Origin: Clarireedia homoeocarpa | Lineage: Eukaryota; Ascomycota; Leotiomycetes; Helotiales; Rutstroemiaceae | NCBI GenBank assembly: GCA_001465935.1 | Contig: LNKV01000005.1 | Coordinates: forward strand, 620,001-684,000 | Direction of reading: 5' to 3' | DNA length: 64,000 bases | Shown here: one piece after another, positions 21,601 through 33,428 of the stretch | Position numbering within the stretch: the first letter of the stretch is position 1 | Layout: each line of letters opens with the position of its first letter | The notes under the pieces: generated by a model | Database searches by the model: none | Told to the model about the DNA's origin: nothing | The model's input: only the letters and a program-made list of their open reading frames with translations | Program-made: the position numbers and the translations under genes

Positions 21601-22067
21601 CATGAAATCAGTGTATCTAGAAAGCCAAATTAGCTGAGGCTCATGAGAGTAGAGGAAAGTAAAGATCTCGACATTTGCAGGTCTCGAAAGGCAAGAATGG
21701 AATGTAGTGAACGAAGATGGAAGTTCTGCAATGGGTAGATCACAGATTAAACACAGCCTCAATTTCTATCAAAACAAACGTACCTGTGCTTCAGAACACC
21801 TTGAAATCCAGGATTCGAGTTGTTGACATAGTGAAGTATACCTGCCTCTGCCTCGTTCTTAGGTTGGGAGGCATTAATGACGGGATCTTGCTCTTTTTGC
21901 TCGCTGTTCTCCATCTTGATATCTGGATTGCTGGTCAAGGTGGAATTGGGTTTCATGTTGTTTAATTGAGGAGTATCGAGAGGTTGGGAGGTGATGGTTG
22001 AAGAAGAGTCGAGCTTCTGCCTCTTGCGAGGAGATTGAATTGATTCACCATTTTCTAGACTAGCCAT
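18639..22067 (-). CDS. PUS7: TruD-family multisubstrate tRNA/snRNA/mRNA pseudouridine synthase PUS7
   Basis: Converts uridine to pseudouridine in tRNA, U2 snRNA, 5S rRNA and mRNA. Exons 22067-21784, 21616-21535 and 21458-18639 give 1061 aa, much longer than yeast Pus7 (676 aa). NPGFQGVLKHRYTDFMVNEI marks the N-terminal domain. The catalytic TruD motif SYAGTKDRRAVTAQRVSAF (about residue 353) contains the expected Asp. NYFGLQRFGTFGIGTDDIGK and IFVHAYQSLVWNTVASERW are further family motifs. After a TruD-conserved LLGRVRDD region, about 250 residues (Asn/His/Gly-rich, then acidic Ser/Thr-rich) intervene before the conserved tail LAVILKLGLGSSVYATMALR. A second low-complexity insertion (about residues 125-195) precedes KELRPNDLELLAEYFG. 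Confidence 0.95.
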
Positions 22068-22475
22068 CTTGAGCAATTAAAAATAAAAATATTCACTCCT
22101 TCACAGCTTCTTTGTGTCCCGTAAGTTAAATTGAAAGTGAAATGTTGATGGCTCGACACTCGTACGGAAGGGACGACATCGATTACACGTGATGAAGAAT
22201 TTCTCCAAAAAAAAAAAAAGATATGCCTACCTTTGTACTTGTGCTAAGGCATCTGTAAGTACTGGGATTCAGAACCCATTATTGGTCACATTTTCGTGCG
22301 GCCGCGTACCTTCAACGTTCACCCAAAGGTCTTTTCAGCACTAACATGCACATGCACAGTCTCCATATTGACGAGTTTGATTTGCATCTGTGTCTCAACT
22401 ATATTCGTCTTATCTGTGAGCTACCGTCCAATTACCCTCTCACATGCTTGCTCATGTCTAACTAGTACCGCATCT
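22068..22475. other. Intergenic region upstream of PUS7
   Basis: 408 bp holding the PUS7 promoter and the 3' region of the next minus-strand gene. An A13-like run lies near 22207-22219. No gene seen. Confidence 0.5.
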
Positions 22476-24162
22476 TTATGGCAGCCCAGGTATTGGAGTA
22501 GCGTCTGTATGGGGCGTACGCAAGGCTTCTGTGGGAGGCGCAGGCATGATAGGTACTCGAACTGGAATTTGGAGAGGGAGTACATCAAGCCTACGAGTGG
22601 TATCTTTCAAGGCTTGATATGCGAGAGGACCGAGAGATTTCATGTGCTCGACAAAAATTCGCCGAGCGAAGTCTTCACTAGCCTCCGCGTCCCTATACTT
22701 TTTGAACGCCGCCTCTCCTTCCTTACTCTTCTTCTCACTTGCAATCATTCTGTTGTAGATTTCCCAGTTGTCTGATTGCCATGGACAAGGAATCTCGTCC
22801 AGAGCTTGCATGGACTTCTGCCCCGGTAGTTCTACCAGGGTAAGAGTGTTCCGGTAAACATCAGGGCCTCTGCCGTTCAATTTCAGAAGTACATGGCCCC
22901 AAGATTCAATCTTGTAGCTGGTTCCTATCAGCGTAGATCATGGTACGGATTCTATCTACTCACAAGCCATCATATCGTACGCCTGCTCTTGGTGCTCTTT
23001 CGCTCTTCAATTTGTGCCCTCTCAAAAGCCTGATTACGCACCCAATGTACGTAAGTCGTACCGGATGATACATGCGAGTCGTAGATTCAACGACATGAAT
23101 CCAATGTCCTGGCACGGCACCTTGGATTTCCATTCCAGAAAGGAGTGAAAATGCGACTGGCTTTCCACTTGTCCCTTCAGTGAATTCTCTGCCTTGACGC
23201 ACGATGCCGTCACGAATGGCGCACTGTACGTTGAGAAACCAGCTGCATAGATATGTTAGCAGAATTACCGTGGAAAACTTCACATACTGACGCTCCTGGC
23301 TCGAAATGTTCATTGGCTTCCATCTCAGAAAAGGTTTCAACCTTCGTCGCTTGCCATAGAGGCCCCTCAATATTATTGGCCTCGTCGAAACTCATTTCCA
23401 TGTCATGCAAGCAGCCGGAGGCTTTCATGATCTTCAATCGTTCCGCGTCCATTGTATGATATCTCTCTTTGAAAACCTGAAGCCAGTGAGCCTGAAGAGA
23501 TGCTGCCTTGCGCACAACCACCTGAAATGCCGGATCTTGGTTTAAAAAGTTCTGCTTCACATGCTGTAGTATTTCATCGATGATTTTATCTAATCTAGCT
23601 CTGGCAATGACCTCGATCGGTGTATCTCCGGTCAAGAGGTCATCAATGAGTAGATCAAGAAGCTGGACATCATGCATGGGAAACACATCCTGCCTTAGCT
23701 TTAGTCGAATATAATCAGAGATTTCGAGAAGATAATCAGGTTCGGTCGGCGCCGGTTGTAACATCGGCGCAATTTTAGGTGAAGTTGGTCTTGAGGTGTT
23801 GGATGGAAATGAGATGAAAGTACGGAGAGGTGCTGCACGGGATCGTCAGTGCATGGGCTCTATGAAAAGATTTAATAGCTTTTATCATTCCACTTACACA
23901 GTGGACTCGCGGGCGTATGCGTTTTGCCCCTCCGTTGCTTCGTGTAAGGATTCGAAGAAAACCCTAGATAGCTTCAATAAAAGCAGTACAGCCTCGATCT
24001 GACTCCCCTACCTAGGTCTTCTGGCTTGGATATCTCAGCCTCATTAGCTTTGGTGCCATCAAAACCAGCACTGAACTCTACAGCTTGACTTGCTTTGAAT
24101 CCCGCAAATGATGGCAATGCCGGTCGCATAGCTTTGAGCTCCTTCAATCTGAGGGGCGCCAT
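22476..24162 (-). CDS. Unrecognised conserved-looking protein, possible mitochondrial presequence
   Basis: I do not recognise a named family. Exons 24162-24012, 23963-23898, 23832-23292, 23242-22964 and 22917-22476 give 492 aa with consistent phase. The N-terminal ~90 residues are basic and Ser/Thr/Pro-rich with few acids after residue 50 (KQRRGKTHTPASPL, RTFISFPSNTSRP), compatible with organelle import. A helical middle follows (LLEISDYIRLKLRQD, LLDLLIDDLLTGD, EILQHVKQNF), then a more globular part with WFLNVQCAIRDG, VPGHWIHVVESTTRMYHPVRL, a basic stretch and SWGHVLLKLNGRG, and a Pro-rich end. The donor of exon 3 is a weak GTCAGT chosen because it gives the AWFLNVQC frame; GTATGT four bases downstream gives a stop. 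Confidence 0.75.
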
Positions 24163-24891
24163 GATGCTATATCTATATTGACAAACTCCAGATTCCGGCT
24201 TCGGAGTTATTCTGACTATCACTGTCAAGGCAAAATAGTGAATTCATTGAACAGTCAACTGCCTTGGAGATAGTAACTGCCTTATTTGGATTGGCAGTTT
24301 TTGCACGGTTCTGCCTACCTAGTTTAACCCCTCCGTCACCACGCAACTCAAGTCTCAGTATCAAAAAAAGGTAGAGGGTCGATTCATACTGCTCTTTCGC
24401 GGTGTGTTCATTTCATACCCCCCAATTTATCTCCGTCCATTGTTGATCTCGAGCTGAACCATACATGCTTGAGATTAAGTTGGACTTGCTTCTGATACTC
24501 AGTCAGACGGAGCTACACGGCGCAAGGATGGCTTGCCTCGATCTTAGGGATTGAAGATTGAAGATACAAGTCTGCGGCAGGTGAACCCCAATATGTTTAG
24601 GCCGATCACAAGTAGCAGAGACCACGGGACATGCATAACAAACGGATGAACTATCCAATGTGTAGTAACCCGTGATGGCATACTCAAGAATACATATACA
24701 CTATAGTTATTTGTAATCGTTGTCAATTCCTATACCAAAACCTCGTTCGTGATTGGTCGACATCGAGGAGATGCCGAGGTTGCGGCCGCAGTACGAAGCG
24801 GAAGCGGGGCTCCCATGATATAAATACTAATCCGTCCCACCAAGGCATCATATAACCAACCGTTCCATCTTTCGAACAACATACAAAAACC
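24163..24891. promoter_or_regulatory. Divergent promoter region
   Basis: 729 bp between the unrecognised minus-strand gene and the ABM-domain gene. It holds GATTGAAGATTGAAGAT near 24549 and a GGAAGCGG..GGG segment near 24800. No gene seen. Confidence 0.45.
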
Positions 24892-25361
24892 ATGTCTGAA
24901 ATCAACATCATTGCAATAGTATATCCCAGAGTGGGCAAAACAGATAGGGTAAATTCGTTGCCCTCCATATTACACAGAATCTATTGCAACATCACTAACA
25001 ACACCACCCCCCTATCTAGCTCGTAGAACTTCTCAACGGAGTCTCCCAGCACGTGAAGGACAACGAACCCGGAACTTTGAGATATGAAGTCAACCGCGAA
25101 GTGAACAAGAAAGATGGCGTGGAACAGGTGATTATGCTTGAAACGTAAGTCTGCAATCTGTATCCATGCACCCCAGGATCTTGACTGTGCTGATTAAGAA
25201 TGAAAACTCATAGATACAAAGACAATGAAGCAGTAAAAGCTCACGTTGGCTCTGAGAAGTTCAAGGAATTTCAGAAGACTTTGAAAGATGAGGATTTGCT
25301 GAGTGAACCGATGTCGTTGAAGTTCATCAAGCCGGCGGGAGGCTTTTCATCGAGGCTGTAA
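24892..25361 (+). CDS. Small antibiotic-biosynthesis-monooxygenase (ABM) domain protein
   Basis: A 109-aa single-domain protein with dimeric alpha/beta-barrel (ABM) character: INIIAIVYPRVGKTDRLVEL, VKDNEPGTLRYEVNRE, VIMLETYKDNEAVKAHVGSE and KFKEFQKTLKDEDLL. Exons are 24892-24948, 25020-25144 and 25214-25361. ABM proteins include heme-degrading and quinol monooxygenases as well as many of unknown function; no cofactor-binding residue can be assigned, so the reaction is unknown. The start has a good context (AACCATG). Confidence 0.88.
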
Positions 25362-25741
25362 AGAGACAGTAAGGATAGCAAAGGAGGAGCCGACTTTTAT
25401 ACAGAGATATACATACAGGGAGCATGTATAACTGGAAGCAGTGGAGTATAGGTTGGGCTATTTACTTTCAAATATACAAATGTCAGTGAATTTTGGAAAC
25501 CGTCAGATTCACGAGACACTTATCTAAAGTTGGACACATGTTTTCTCTTCCGAAGATCGTTCCTTCTTCATCCAGCTTAGTCGGTGATATCTTTCATACA
25601 CCGCCGACGCTCCTTCAGCATATATGCTTCTCACATCCATAATTGATTTTTTCGATTTCATAATTCGTTAACATTCCCTACACAAATAACAACCACCACC
25701 TGCAGCACCTCTTCAACATCGCTCAACACCTATCCACGCTC
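25362..25741. promoter_or_regulatory. Short intergenic region
   Basis: 380 bp: ABM gene 3' end and promoter of the methyltransferase-like gene, with CAAC/CACC-rich leader-like sequence before 25740. No gene seen. Confidence 0.45.
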
Positions 25742-28235
25742 ATGATGGACCACGAATGTGAGGAACAGCAATTCTCGCCTCTGATATTTACGTCTCTGCA
25801 AGGCAAGGTGTTTCAAGTCGATCTAGATGAAATTCCGCAGCTTCCTCCTACACATCAAAGAAGCGGAAGCGTAAAATCAATCCTAGAACTTAGGCCTTCG
25901 AGTTCTATAGACGCCAATGACAAGGGTGTGGAGTATGGAAATGGACTCGAAGCTGGTATCGGAGGTTTGGACGGGAGTACAGTTGATCATGAGAACAAAG
26001 AGGTTACGAGGTATGGCTGAGCTATTGTTTGTGTGTTCACTGAACCTCGCAATTATGTACAGAGGCGCAAGGCAGTGTTTGGTGGCAGAGACTGTTGGAT
26101 TGAAGATTATATCTATTGGAGACCCGACCCAAAATACTAACAGTAATATCATAGAACCGAAGAACAAGGTCTCAAGGATCTTGATCGCGGAAGGTCGACT
26201 CTTGCTTCCCACTTCATCCCAACTCAGTTAGTAGAGCCTATGTCCAATTTGTCCATGCAATTACCCTCGCCTCCGCAGACCGCTGCTCGTGCTACCTCTC
26301 GTGATGCTTCACCAGCCGCAAATTTTGATGCAGATCAAGTTTGGATGGTTTACAACGAATATGGCGAGTTAGTGGAGGTTAAGAGTGTTCTGCGTCTGCA
26401 GAGTTCTCGCGATATGAAGGATATCACCCAGATTATGAGATTGTTCAAGAAGGTATATCATCATGAGGTGAGTGGAAACTTCTTGTTGTACATTCGGATC
26501 TCAGTTCATGTCTGCTTGGGTTTTAAATAACTATCTTTTTATATTCTAGTTTAGAAATAGCATGATTGAAGCCGAACAAGTTGATAGGAAAGGCCTTCTC
26601 GAACATGAAAAGAGCAAGTTAGCCTGGACAGAAAGATTATCATCTTGGGAGTATCAGCCTGCTACCTCCAAGAACTCTCCAATCGCTACACCCGAAGAGA
26701 AGCGTCCTGCAAAGGTCTGCCAGGGCCCCCCTCGTGTTCTTGAGGTATGCACTATTGATTTATTCACTGCTTCACACTGACAGCAGCACAGATTGGTTGT
26801 AGTGACGGTAATTGGTGCTTCCAAGCAAAAAAGGCACACCCGGACTGGATCATAGACGGTATAGATGATACCTCTCACTGGATATGTATGAATAAGGACA
26901 TCGAGTTAAGGCACGACTACTGGCTCTTGTACCAATGTCTCGGACGAAGTGCTAACATTAAATGCAGAGATTTCATGCTACCAAAGACTCCTGAGAAATC
27001 CACCGACTACTTCAATCCGGCTACAATGTCTCAAATAGAACCAGAATTCAAGGCCCGAAATCTGAATTGTCTACTCAATCATCGAGAGCCCATTCCTCGC
27101 AATTTTTACTCCTTTATTCGCGGCAGGGATATATTTGATAGATCTGAAAGCTACAAGAATCTCCTTGATGACATCCGCTTGTAAGTCCCAATCTCCTTCC
27201 CACATTTAGAAAACCAAAAAGTACCACGTAATCTACGTACAAGAAGACTTTTTGGGTTACTTCACTTGACCTGGACTTTATTTCAGAAGCTTGCACAGTA
27301 ACACTGATTGCTCTCAGGATCCTACAGCCAGACGGCGTGGTAGAATTTATCGAAATAGATGCTCGACCTCGACATATAGCAGCCTGTCGCTCCTCAGTGA
27401 ATAAAGCCGGAGATGATCACGAGAGCAGAGCTCAGACTGGTTGGACAGACTGTATCGCTGATCGACTGGTGCGACCATCTCATACGGATGAGCTGGCAAG
27501 CGATGTGCCAGGCTGGATGAGAAGAGTTGAAGAACGCCAGAAAGCGACCATGCGCCCCCGAGATGGCATACCCGCCGTCAACCTGAAGTCATGGCTTGAA
27601 GGAGCAGGGTAAGCTGCCACTGAAGAATAATGGCTGGTGGACTGACACTTTCGTAGATTCTGGGACGTACATGAACGTATTCGTCGTCTCCGGATCGGCG
27701 GAACCACAACAACAGGCAAGCGAATCAAAGATTTCATCCTTTATCAGACTGAGCTCGAGGATTCTATACCACAAGTATCTTCATCCTGCGCTTCTATGAT
27801 GAGACTGCAGCTAACGTAAACGATAGCTCAAAGAGAATCTACCCCCAGTTGAAGCGGACGCTGTCGAAAGCGGCAACTACTACCTAACAGTTCACATCGT
27901 CACAGCGCGCAAACCACCATTTCCTCGTGCGGGCGACCGGCTGACGAATGGCTCGCGAGAAGGGATGTCGGATGAGAAACACGATTACATGTCAAGAGGC
28001 GAGTCAGTGAAACAGGCCTCGGCGTGGAAAAGGTTGTGATATCTAACCATCTTGTGGAAGGTGATCGATGATGCTGACAAGTGGCAGAGTCGACGCGGAC
28101 GATGAATTTTTGGAAATGATTGGTCGGGTTGAGAATCATCAGCTGGAAGATATATCACAAAGCTCTGCGCTGTCGGAGTCGAAGAGGGGTGATGAGGGAA
28201 CGGGGTTGGCCGGGATGAAGGAGAGGAAGACGTAG
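25742..28235 (+). CDS. LaeA/UMTA-like SAM-dependent methyltransferase
   Basis: Likely a nuclear or cytosolic class I methyltransferase of the fungal LaeA/UMTA kind. Eight exons: 25742-26010, 26155-26467, 26550-26744, 26792-27180, 27318-27608, 27657-27774, 27827-28032, 28088-28235; 642 aa. The first ~160 residues are disordered and Ser/Pro-rich. Motif I is IGCSDGNWCFQAKKAHPDW followed by IDGIDD (about residues 260-290), a variant of the usual VGCGTG. The post-motif block ILQPDGVVEFIEIDARPR (about residue 390) matches the PGG.VEF.E.D.RP block of the family. The TTG TGA stop at 28039 is probably within an intron (28033-28087, branch GCTGAC); splicing adds an acidic tail starting VDADDEFLEMIGRVENHQ. 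Substrate unknown. Confidence 0.82.
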
Positions 28236-28791
28236 AAGGGTAGATACAGATAAGAGGCAGAGGGAGAGAGGCGACTAGATAGAGATGGCTAGACACAAAT
28301 GAGACTGTATGCAGGAGTGGGAACAACTAGTTTATCTCAAAAAGGATGCTTCAAGTTTACTTCATATTTTGCACGAACATACTCACAGTCTTGTCCATCT
28401 ATACAACTGCGATAGCCCGAAGCAGCACCTGACTTGAGTAGATGGAGGTAGGTAGAATTGGTAATGTTCGATGGTAGATAGTTGATAATAGTTAGGCACA
28501 AGTTACGAGTGGTATAACACATACACACACACACACACCCAAAAGACCTCTTTATAACTACACATGCTTTGATTGCCCCCTTTCCTCTTCCTTCATGCTA
28601 TCGCTATCCATTCCCGTCGCTATATTGTACCGATAATGACAAATGATAATGATACTTTGTAGAGAGGTACGAGCAAAACAGATAAAGATGTTTTCAGCTG
28701 TGCACAAAAAGAAAAAAAAAGAAAAAAGAAAAAAGAAAAAAAGACAAGAAAAGCAAAAAAACACATAACACCCAAATGTTTCCGGGTCCAA

Positions 28792-28828
<37 letters not shown>

Positions 28829-29465
28829 CCGCACCTCCCCTCCCCATTTTCCAAGAACACAGGAGAGAAGGAGAGAGGATAATTGGAAATAAATACATTG
28901 AGGAGAGGTAGGGTGATGTGATGATGAGATGGTTTAATGTGCAGGTGAAAAGTAATAGACAGTTAGAACAAAAAAAAACAAGTAGTCTGGATAACGACTC
29001 CCCCATATAAATAAAACAACCAAACAAACTCCTATCCACAGGAAATAATGATGATGCTTTGGTGTGGAAGATGCTGGGTTGGCTTGTTTTTGTGCGCCGT
29101 GAACAAGAAAGGTAAGGAAAGGAAGACTGTGAGAAGGTTTCACATGTAGAAGAGAAGAAAAAGCGATGTTTGAGGAGAGTGAGACTCTTTCATAAAAATG
29201 TCAGGTATCGCTAGAGGGGATTGAGATCGTGAGGTTGTGGCGGTATTGCGGTTTGTGTGTAGATGTAGAAAAATTCCATGGTATTTTCATATTCATATAC
29301 GCCCCGCTTTCATTTCTTTTTTCGTCATCATCATCCGTCATCCATCCATCCATCCAATCATTGCCAGTCTATATGTATTCATTCATATATCGTCCGATGC
29401 AAGTAAAATAGCCGTAAGAGTAAGAGAGGTGACCATGAAGAAAGAGACGTGTATCCGGGGCTGAT
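28236..29465. other. Convergent intergenic region with long poly(A)
   Basis: 1.2 kb between converging genes. A (CA)n run near 28524-28539, A-rich GAAAAAAGAAAAA sequence 28706-28760, a 31-base A tract (28793-28823) and a CCATCCATCCAT run near 29340. The Phe-rich antisense reading frames are artefacts of the A tract. Confidence 0.6.
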
Positions 29466-31101
29466 CTATTTCTCGGACCAGCCCCACACGGTTGATAGGA
29501 AGTGTGCCATGTTGACGCGTTTGCTACGCATTTCAACCATCCATGGATGCTCCAACATACGCCAAGGTGAGGCACGACGTGCCGGGTCCTTTTCGAGACT
29601 AGGGTTGTGATGTTAGTTTCTGGTGAGGCGCTTCATAAAATGGAGAAAGAAATACATACCAGCACTCAATGAAATACTTGAAACTGTCGCTCCACTTAAT
29701 ACCCGCATCTTGTTCATCCTTGAGCTTAGGAATGGGTTGGCGAACAATGTAGGTCAGAAGGTCGATCAAACCAGCTCGAGGTTGCATTTCTGAACCATCA
29801 GCGGGGAATGGGAAACGATGTTGAGCGACTTCAAGAAGGGTGACGCCTGTAGACCAAACGTCGGATGTGATGGTGTAAGATTGACCGGTAATACGTTCGG
29901 GTGCCATATAGTAGGAAGTTCCAATGAAGGTGTTGGCATCACCCTTTGTACCGAACTCTCCACTAACACCGAAATCGCAAAGCTTGACTTGACCATCTCG
30001 GCAAAGGAGGATATTCGAGGGCTTGATATCTCGATGGATAATCTTCTTTCCGTGGAGATAGGTGAGGCCGTTCAGAACACCCTCGGCGATCTTTCCCAAG
30101 ACCTTCTCACCTGTTCGTCCCCCTAATTTCTTAACTTCACGGTAAATGGAATCGAGAGAACCACCTTCGCAGAACTCCATAGCAATAGAAATGGTAGCTG
30201 TGGATGGCTCGACAAATGCTCCGTAATAGCGACAGATGTGTTCGTTGGCACAACCTTTGTTGAAACCTAACTCTCGAACGATTTGTTTCTTGACATCAGG
30301 GTCGGGATTTGTGGTAATGATCTGCGGAAAGAGGTCAGCAATGGAAAGGAAAGGAAAGGAAAGGAAAACACAAGATCAACACACCTTCAATGCAAAGACA
30401 GTATTGCCACCTTTTAGCTTACATCTGGTGACTGCACCTCCTGCGCCCTCTCCTAAGCTGCCCAACTCTTCAATCCTCTTCTCCATACTTGCTATCCGCC
30501 ATCCATCATCATCTAAATCTTCGACATCTAGTGTTCGTCCCTTCTCCAGGCTGAGTTTGTCGAAAGCCTCGAGCCCGTTCATGCTGCCATCGCGCTCCAT
30601 CCCAACACCCCCTTCGCTTCTTTCAGAGTATAATGACCCCACTGCAGATGAGGGGTCGGGTGTGCCTTGTGGTTTGCTTAAACCGTATTGTGATGCTAAT
30701 GAAAAGGCTGAATATTGAGAGCCAGCTGATGTCGGTCCGCTTCCTTTGCCATCCATTGGACCGAAACTGCCCGACCTTGAATGTGCTGCACTACTTTCAC
30801 TGCCTCCACTGACAGACTGCCCTGGGGCAACTGTGCCACGCCCATTTTGCACAGGTTGTTCGTATGGAGTAGCGTTGCTGCCCATAGGTGTAGCTAATTG
30901 TAGTCGAGGTAAAGAGGGTCGCGCGGGCATGGACCCGGGCATCTGTAGAGTTAGGCCTTTCATCGGAGGCGCGGCGGCACCATTGACAGCTTTTGCATTT
31001 GGAGAAGGTGGTATGGCCAGTCCCAATCTAGGAGTTCTAGCACCACCGTTCGATCGACTGCCTGGAATCGGCGGACGGAGTAAAGGTGCTGGAGAAGACA
31101 T
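29466..31101 (-). CDS. MKK1: MAP kinase kinase of the cell wall integrity pathway (Mkk1/Mkk2, mkkA)
   Basis: A dual-specificity kinase that activates the Slt2/MpkA MAPK downstream of Bck1. Exons 31101-30385, 30321-29660 and 29598-29466 give 503 aa, near the ~500 aa expected for mkkA. The N-terminus is Pro/Ser-rich (MSSPAPLLRPPIPGSR). Kinase motifs: LGEGAGGAVTRCKLKGG (P-loop), VFALK, IIHRDIKPSNILL, LCDFGVSGEFG, activation segment FIGTSYYMAPERITGQSYT, SDVWSTGVTLLEVAQHRFPF and PARRASPWRMLEHPWMVEM. This segment is diagnostic of Mkk1/2 rather than Ste7 or Pbs2. ATG at 31101 has a good context (CCAACATGT) and matches the usual start; an in-frame ATG at 31176 would add 25 residues. Confidence 0.94.
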
Positions 31102-31628
31102 GTTGGGGAGTTGGTTGGAGAGGGGATGGCTGGAGGGCTTCGCAGTGTCAGCAGAGGCTTCAGTATGTTTGTACATACTAGGAGAGGATGCTGAGGTCGT
31201 GGCGTACGAATGCAGTGATTGCGGCAAAGTCTGTAATGGTTGCCGTTGTCCTCTCTCCTGACGGTTGGATTACACCGTTGTCGGTGTTCTCTGGGGTCCT
31301 ATTCTGAGCTCGCGTGGGCATGCAGTCGTTTGCTGCAGATGGGCGTTGGTTGGAGCTGGGAAAAACGAGGTCGAACGGGGTTGCAGGTAGGTCGCAGGAT
31401 AGGTATCGGCAGGCTGGGTATCAAAAAGCGAGGGCAAGGAAAAAGATTTTCGTGTGGTATTTTTTTGCGTAACACAGTCGAGTGCGGATAAAAGCAAATG
31501 AGATGAAGTCTGCGAGGTGAGGGTGAAGCAGTCGTAATTATCGGCGGGTATTCCAAACCGAGACTTGTGTTCGTTTCAAGCTTATCGTCCCAAAGTGGGT
31601 CGATCAAATAGGATTAGTCGTGGAAATT

Positions 31629-31651
31629 GGGGGTAAGGGTGAGGGTGAGGT

Positions 31652-31683
<32 letters not shown>

Positions 31684-31690
31684 AGAGGGA
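31629..31690. repeat. GGGTGA array (G-quadruplex-prone)
   Basis: About nine copies of GGGTGA with GGGTAA and GGTTGA variants on the plus strand. It resembles degenerate telomere-type G-rich DNA and has more than four G3 runs in close spacing. Confidence 0.9.
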
Positions 31691-31991
31691 GGGAATTGAG
31701 AACAAATGAGGGGATACGGAGGGATATTTAAGATGGTTGTTGATGTTGTTGGGAGGGGTCGGGGGAGGGGGCGCAAAGGGATGTTCAAGAAGGATGGTCT
31801 GATGGTATTCTCGATGCAAAAACAAGAAGAAGTTATTATTAAATCAACAAAGATGTGTAGTTGGACGGGATCGGATGGGATTGGATGGGATTTGGATGGT
31901 GGGTAGGTAGGTATAAAGTGCACAATACAGTAGTACTTTGTAGATGTAGATGTTGGAGAAAGGTACTTTGGTACAAGTACTGTAGTGGTAG

Positions 31992-32068
31992 TAAGGCAAG
32001 GCAAGGTAAGGCAAGGTAAGGCAAGGTAAGGCAAGGTAAGGCAAGGTTAGACAAGGTTAGGCAAGGTT
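31992..32068. repeat. GGCAAGGTAA decamer minisatellite
   Basis: Four near-perfect 10-bp units followed by GGTTAG variants, in the MKK1/DBP8 divergent region. Confidence 0.9.
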
Positions 32069-32091
32069 GAAGCGGGAAGCGAGGAGCTAGG

Positions 32092-32139
32092 AGCGTGAAG
32101 CGTGAAGCGTGGAGCGTGGAGCGTGGAGCGTGAAGCGTG
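32092..32139. repeat. AGCGTG(A/G)AG minisatellite
   Basis: Repeated GAAGCGT/GGAGCGT units with 7-9 bp spacing, directly following the decamer array. Confidence 0.85.
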
Positions 32140-33168
32140 CAGTGCAGCGCAGGTTGGAGTCGGAAAGGGTTTGGGAAGGAAATCTGGTGGCTCGTCGTTG
32201 GTAGGTAAGGATGGGTCGGGATAGTACATACATAGTAGTAGTAATTTGTAGTAGGGATATGTACTTCAAAGTAAGGATTTTTTGTGGGCAGCGCACAAGG
32301 GAAGCACCCAACTACTGCAAGGGAATTCATGGCTTATGCGTTCGTGGCGTTGGGGTCGATGCGGCCTACGGGACAGACCTACAAAGTACGGAACTGCACA
32401 GTAGCCATTCGTGAGCAATCATCCTGCAATGAAGAAAGGGCACAGCGACGGCGAGGAGCACGCCTTCAACAAATGGATATTGAAGCTACTCAGTAGTCCA
32501 TCTCCGACGGGTAGTTCTAATCGCTCAAACAACCAACAACTAAACTAACCCCCCCAACAATGCCAAGTATTGCATGTACTTCTACTGTACCAATCGCAGG
32601 GAGCACAGATGGGATGGAGAGCCAAGACACCGAACCCGCAAATTGAACGGTGCCAATTCTCCATTGCTCCATTGCTCCATTGCTCCATTGTTTCCCCTCT
32701 CACAGATCACATCGAGTGGCCACGGTAGCTTACAACTTACTCGACTGTTTTACAAAGAACAAGCCGAAGTATCTGCACATTTACACTTAGCTCTCTCGAG
32801 TCTGCACATTTACTCTCAACTCTCTTGAGTCTAGACGTCTACGCTCCGTCGGTACCAGTACGTGTGTTACTTGGTACTCGGTATCCTCCGTCTAGACCTT
32901 GGAGGGAAATCATATCAGCCACTGTCAGTCAGATTCTTGATACTCACTCCTCACTCCGTATAGTAAAGTACGTGCTACTTTGTAATGACAATGATGATGG
33001 TGGTCAGAAAACGCAGTCATACATTATCTAATCTAATGTAACACCTTTTGCATCACTAGCATTTTTCATACACTATCTTTCTAAGCATGAGGCTATTCCT
33101 AGCCATTCTTGACCATTCCATAACTGTAGTTGTGCAAAGTCTAGAAGAGAGAGGAGCTGCAGGTCTAA

Positions 33169-33267
33169 CCACTCACCACTCACCACTCACCACTCACCAC
33201 CACTCACTACTCACCCACCCACCACTCACCACTCACCCACCCACCACTCACCACTCACCCACCCAGA
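33169..33267. repeat. CACTCAC minisatellite
   Basis: Tandem ACCACTC units broken by CACCCACC higher-order copies (a roughly 31-bp unit appears twice). Confidence 0.9.
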
Positions 33268-33428
33268 CCTGTGCCCCTCCTCCCTTTGTCCAGCCAAAGT
33301 GCCGGGTCCTGGAATTCTCTTGCGACTTCCGCGGTCGCCAATAAAATCAATTGAGAGACATACCGGAAAGCTGTACGCACTCAGCGACGTAACCGTAAAA
33401 CTTGATTGAGCACGTTCGTCCTCCTCTC

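Noticed and set aside
28558..29039. Phe-rich minus-strand frames
   Set aside because: They are translations of the A31 tract and neighbouring A-rich DNA.
31582..32330. Long minus-strand frames rich in Pro/Leu/Thr
   Set aside because: Produced by GGGTGA, GGCAAGGTAA and AGCGTG repeats, not by coding constraint.
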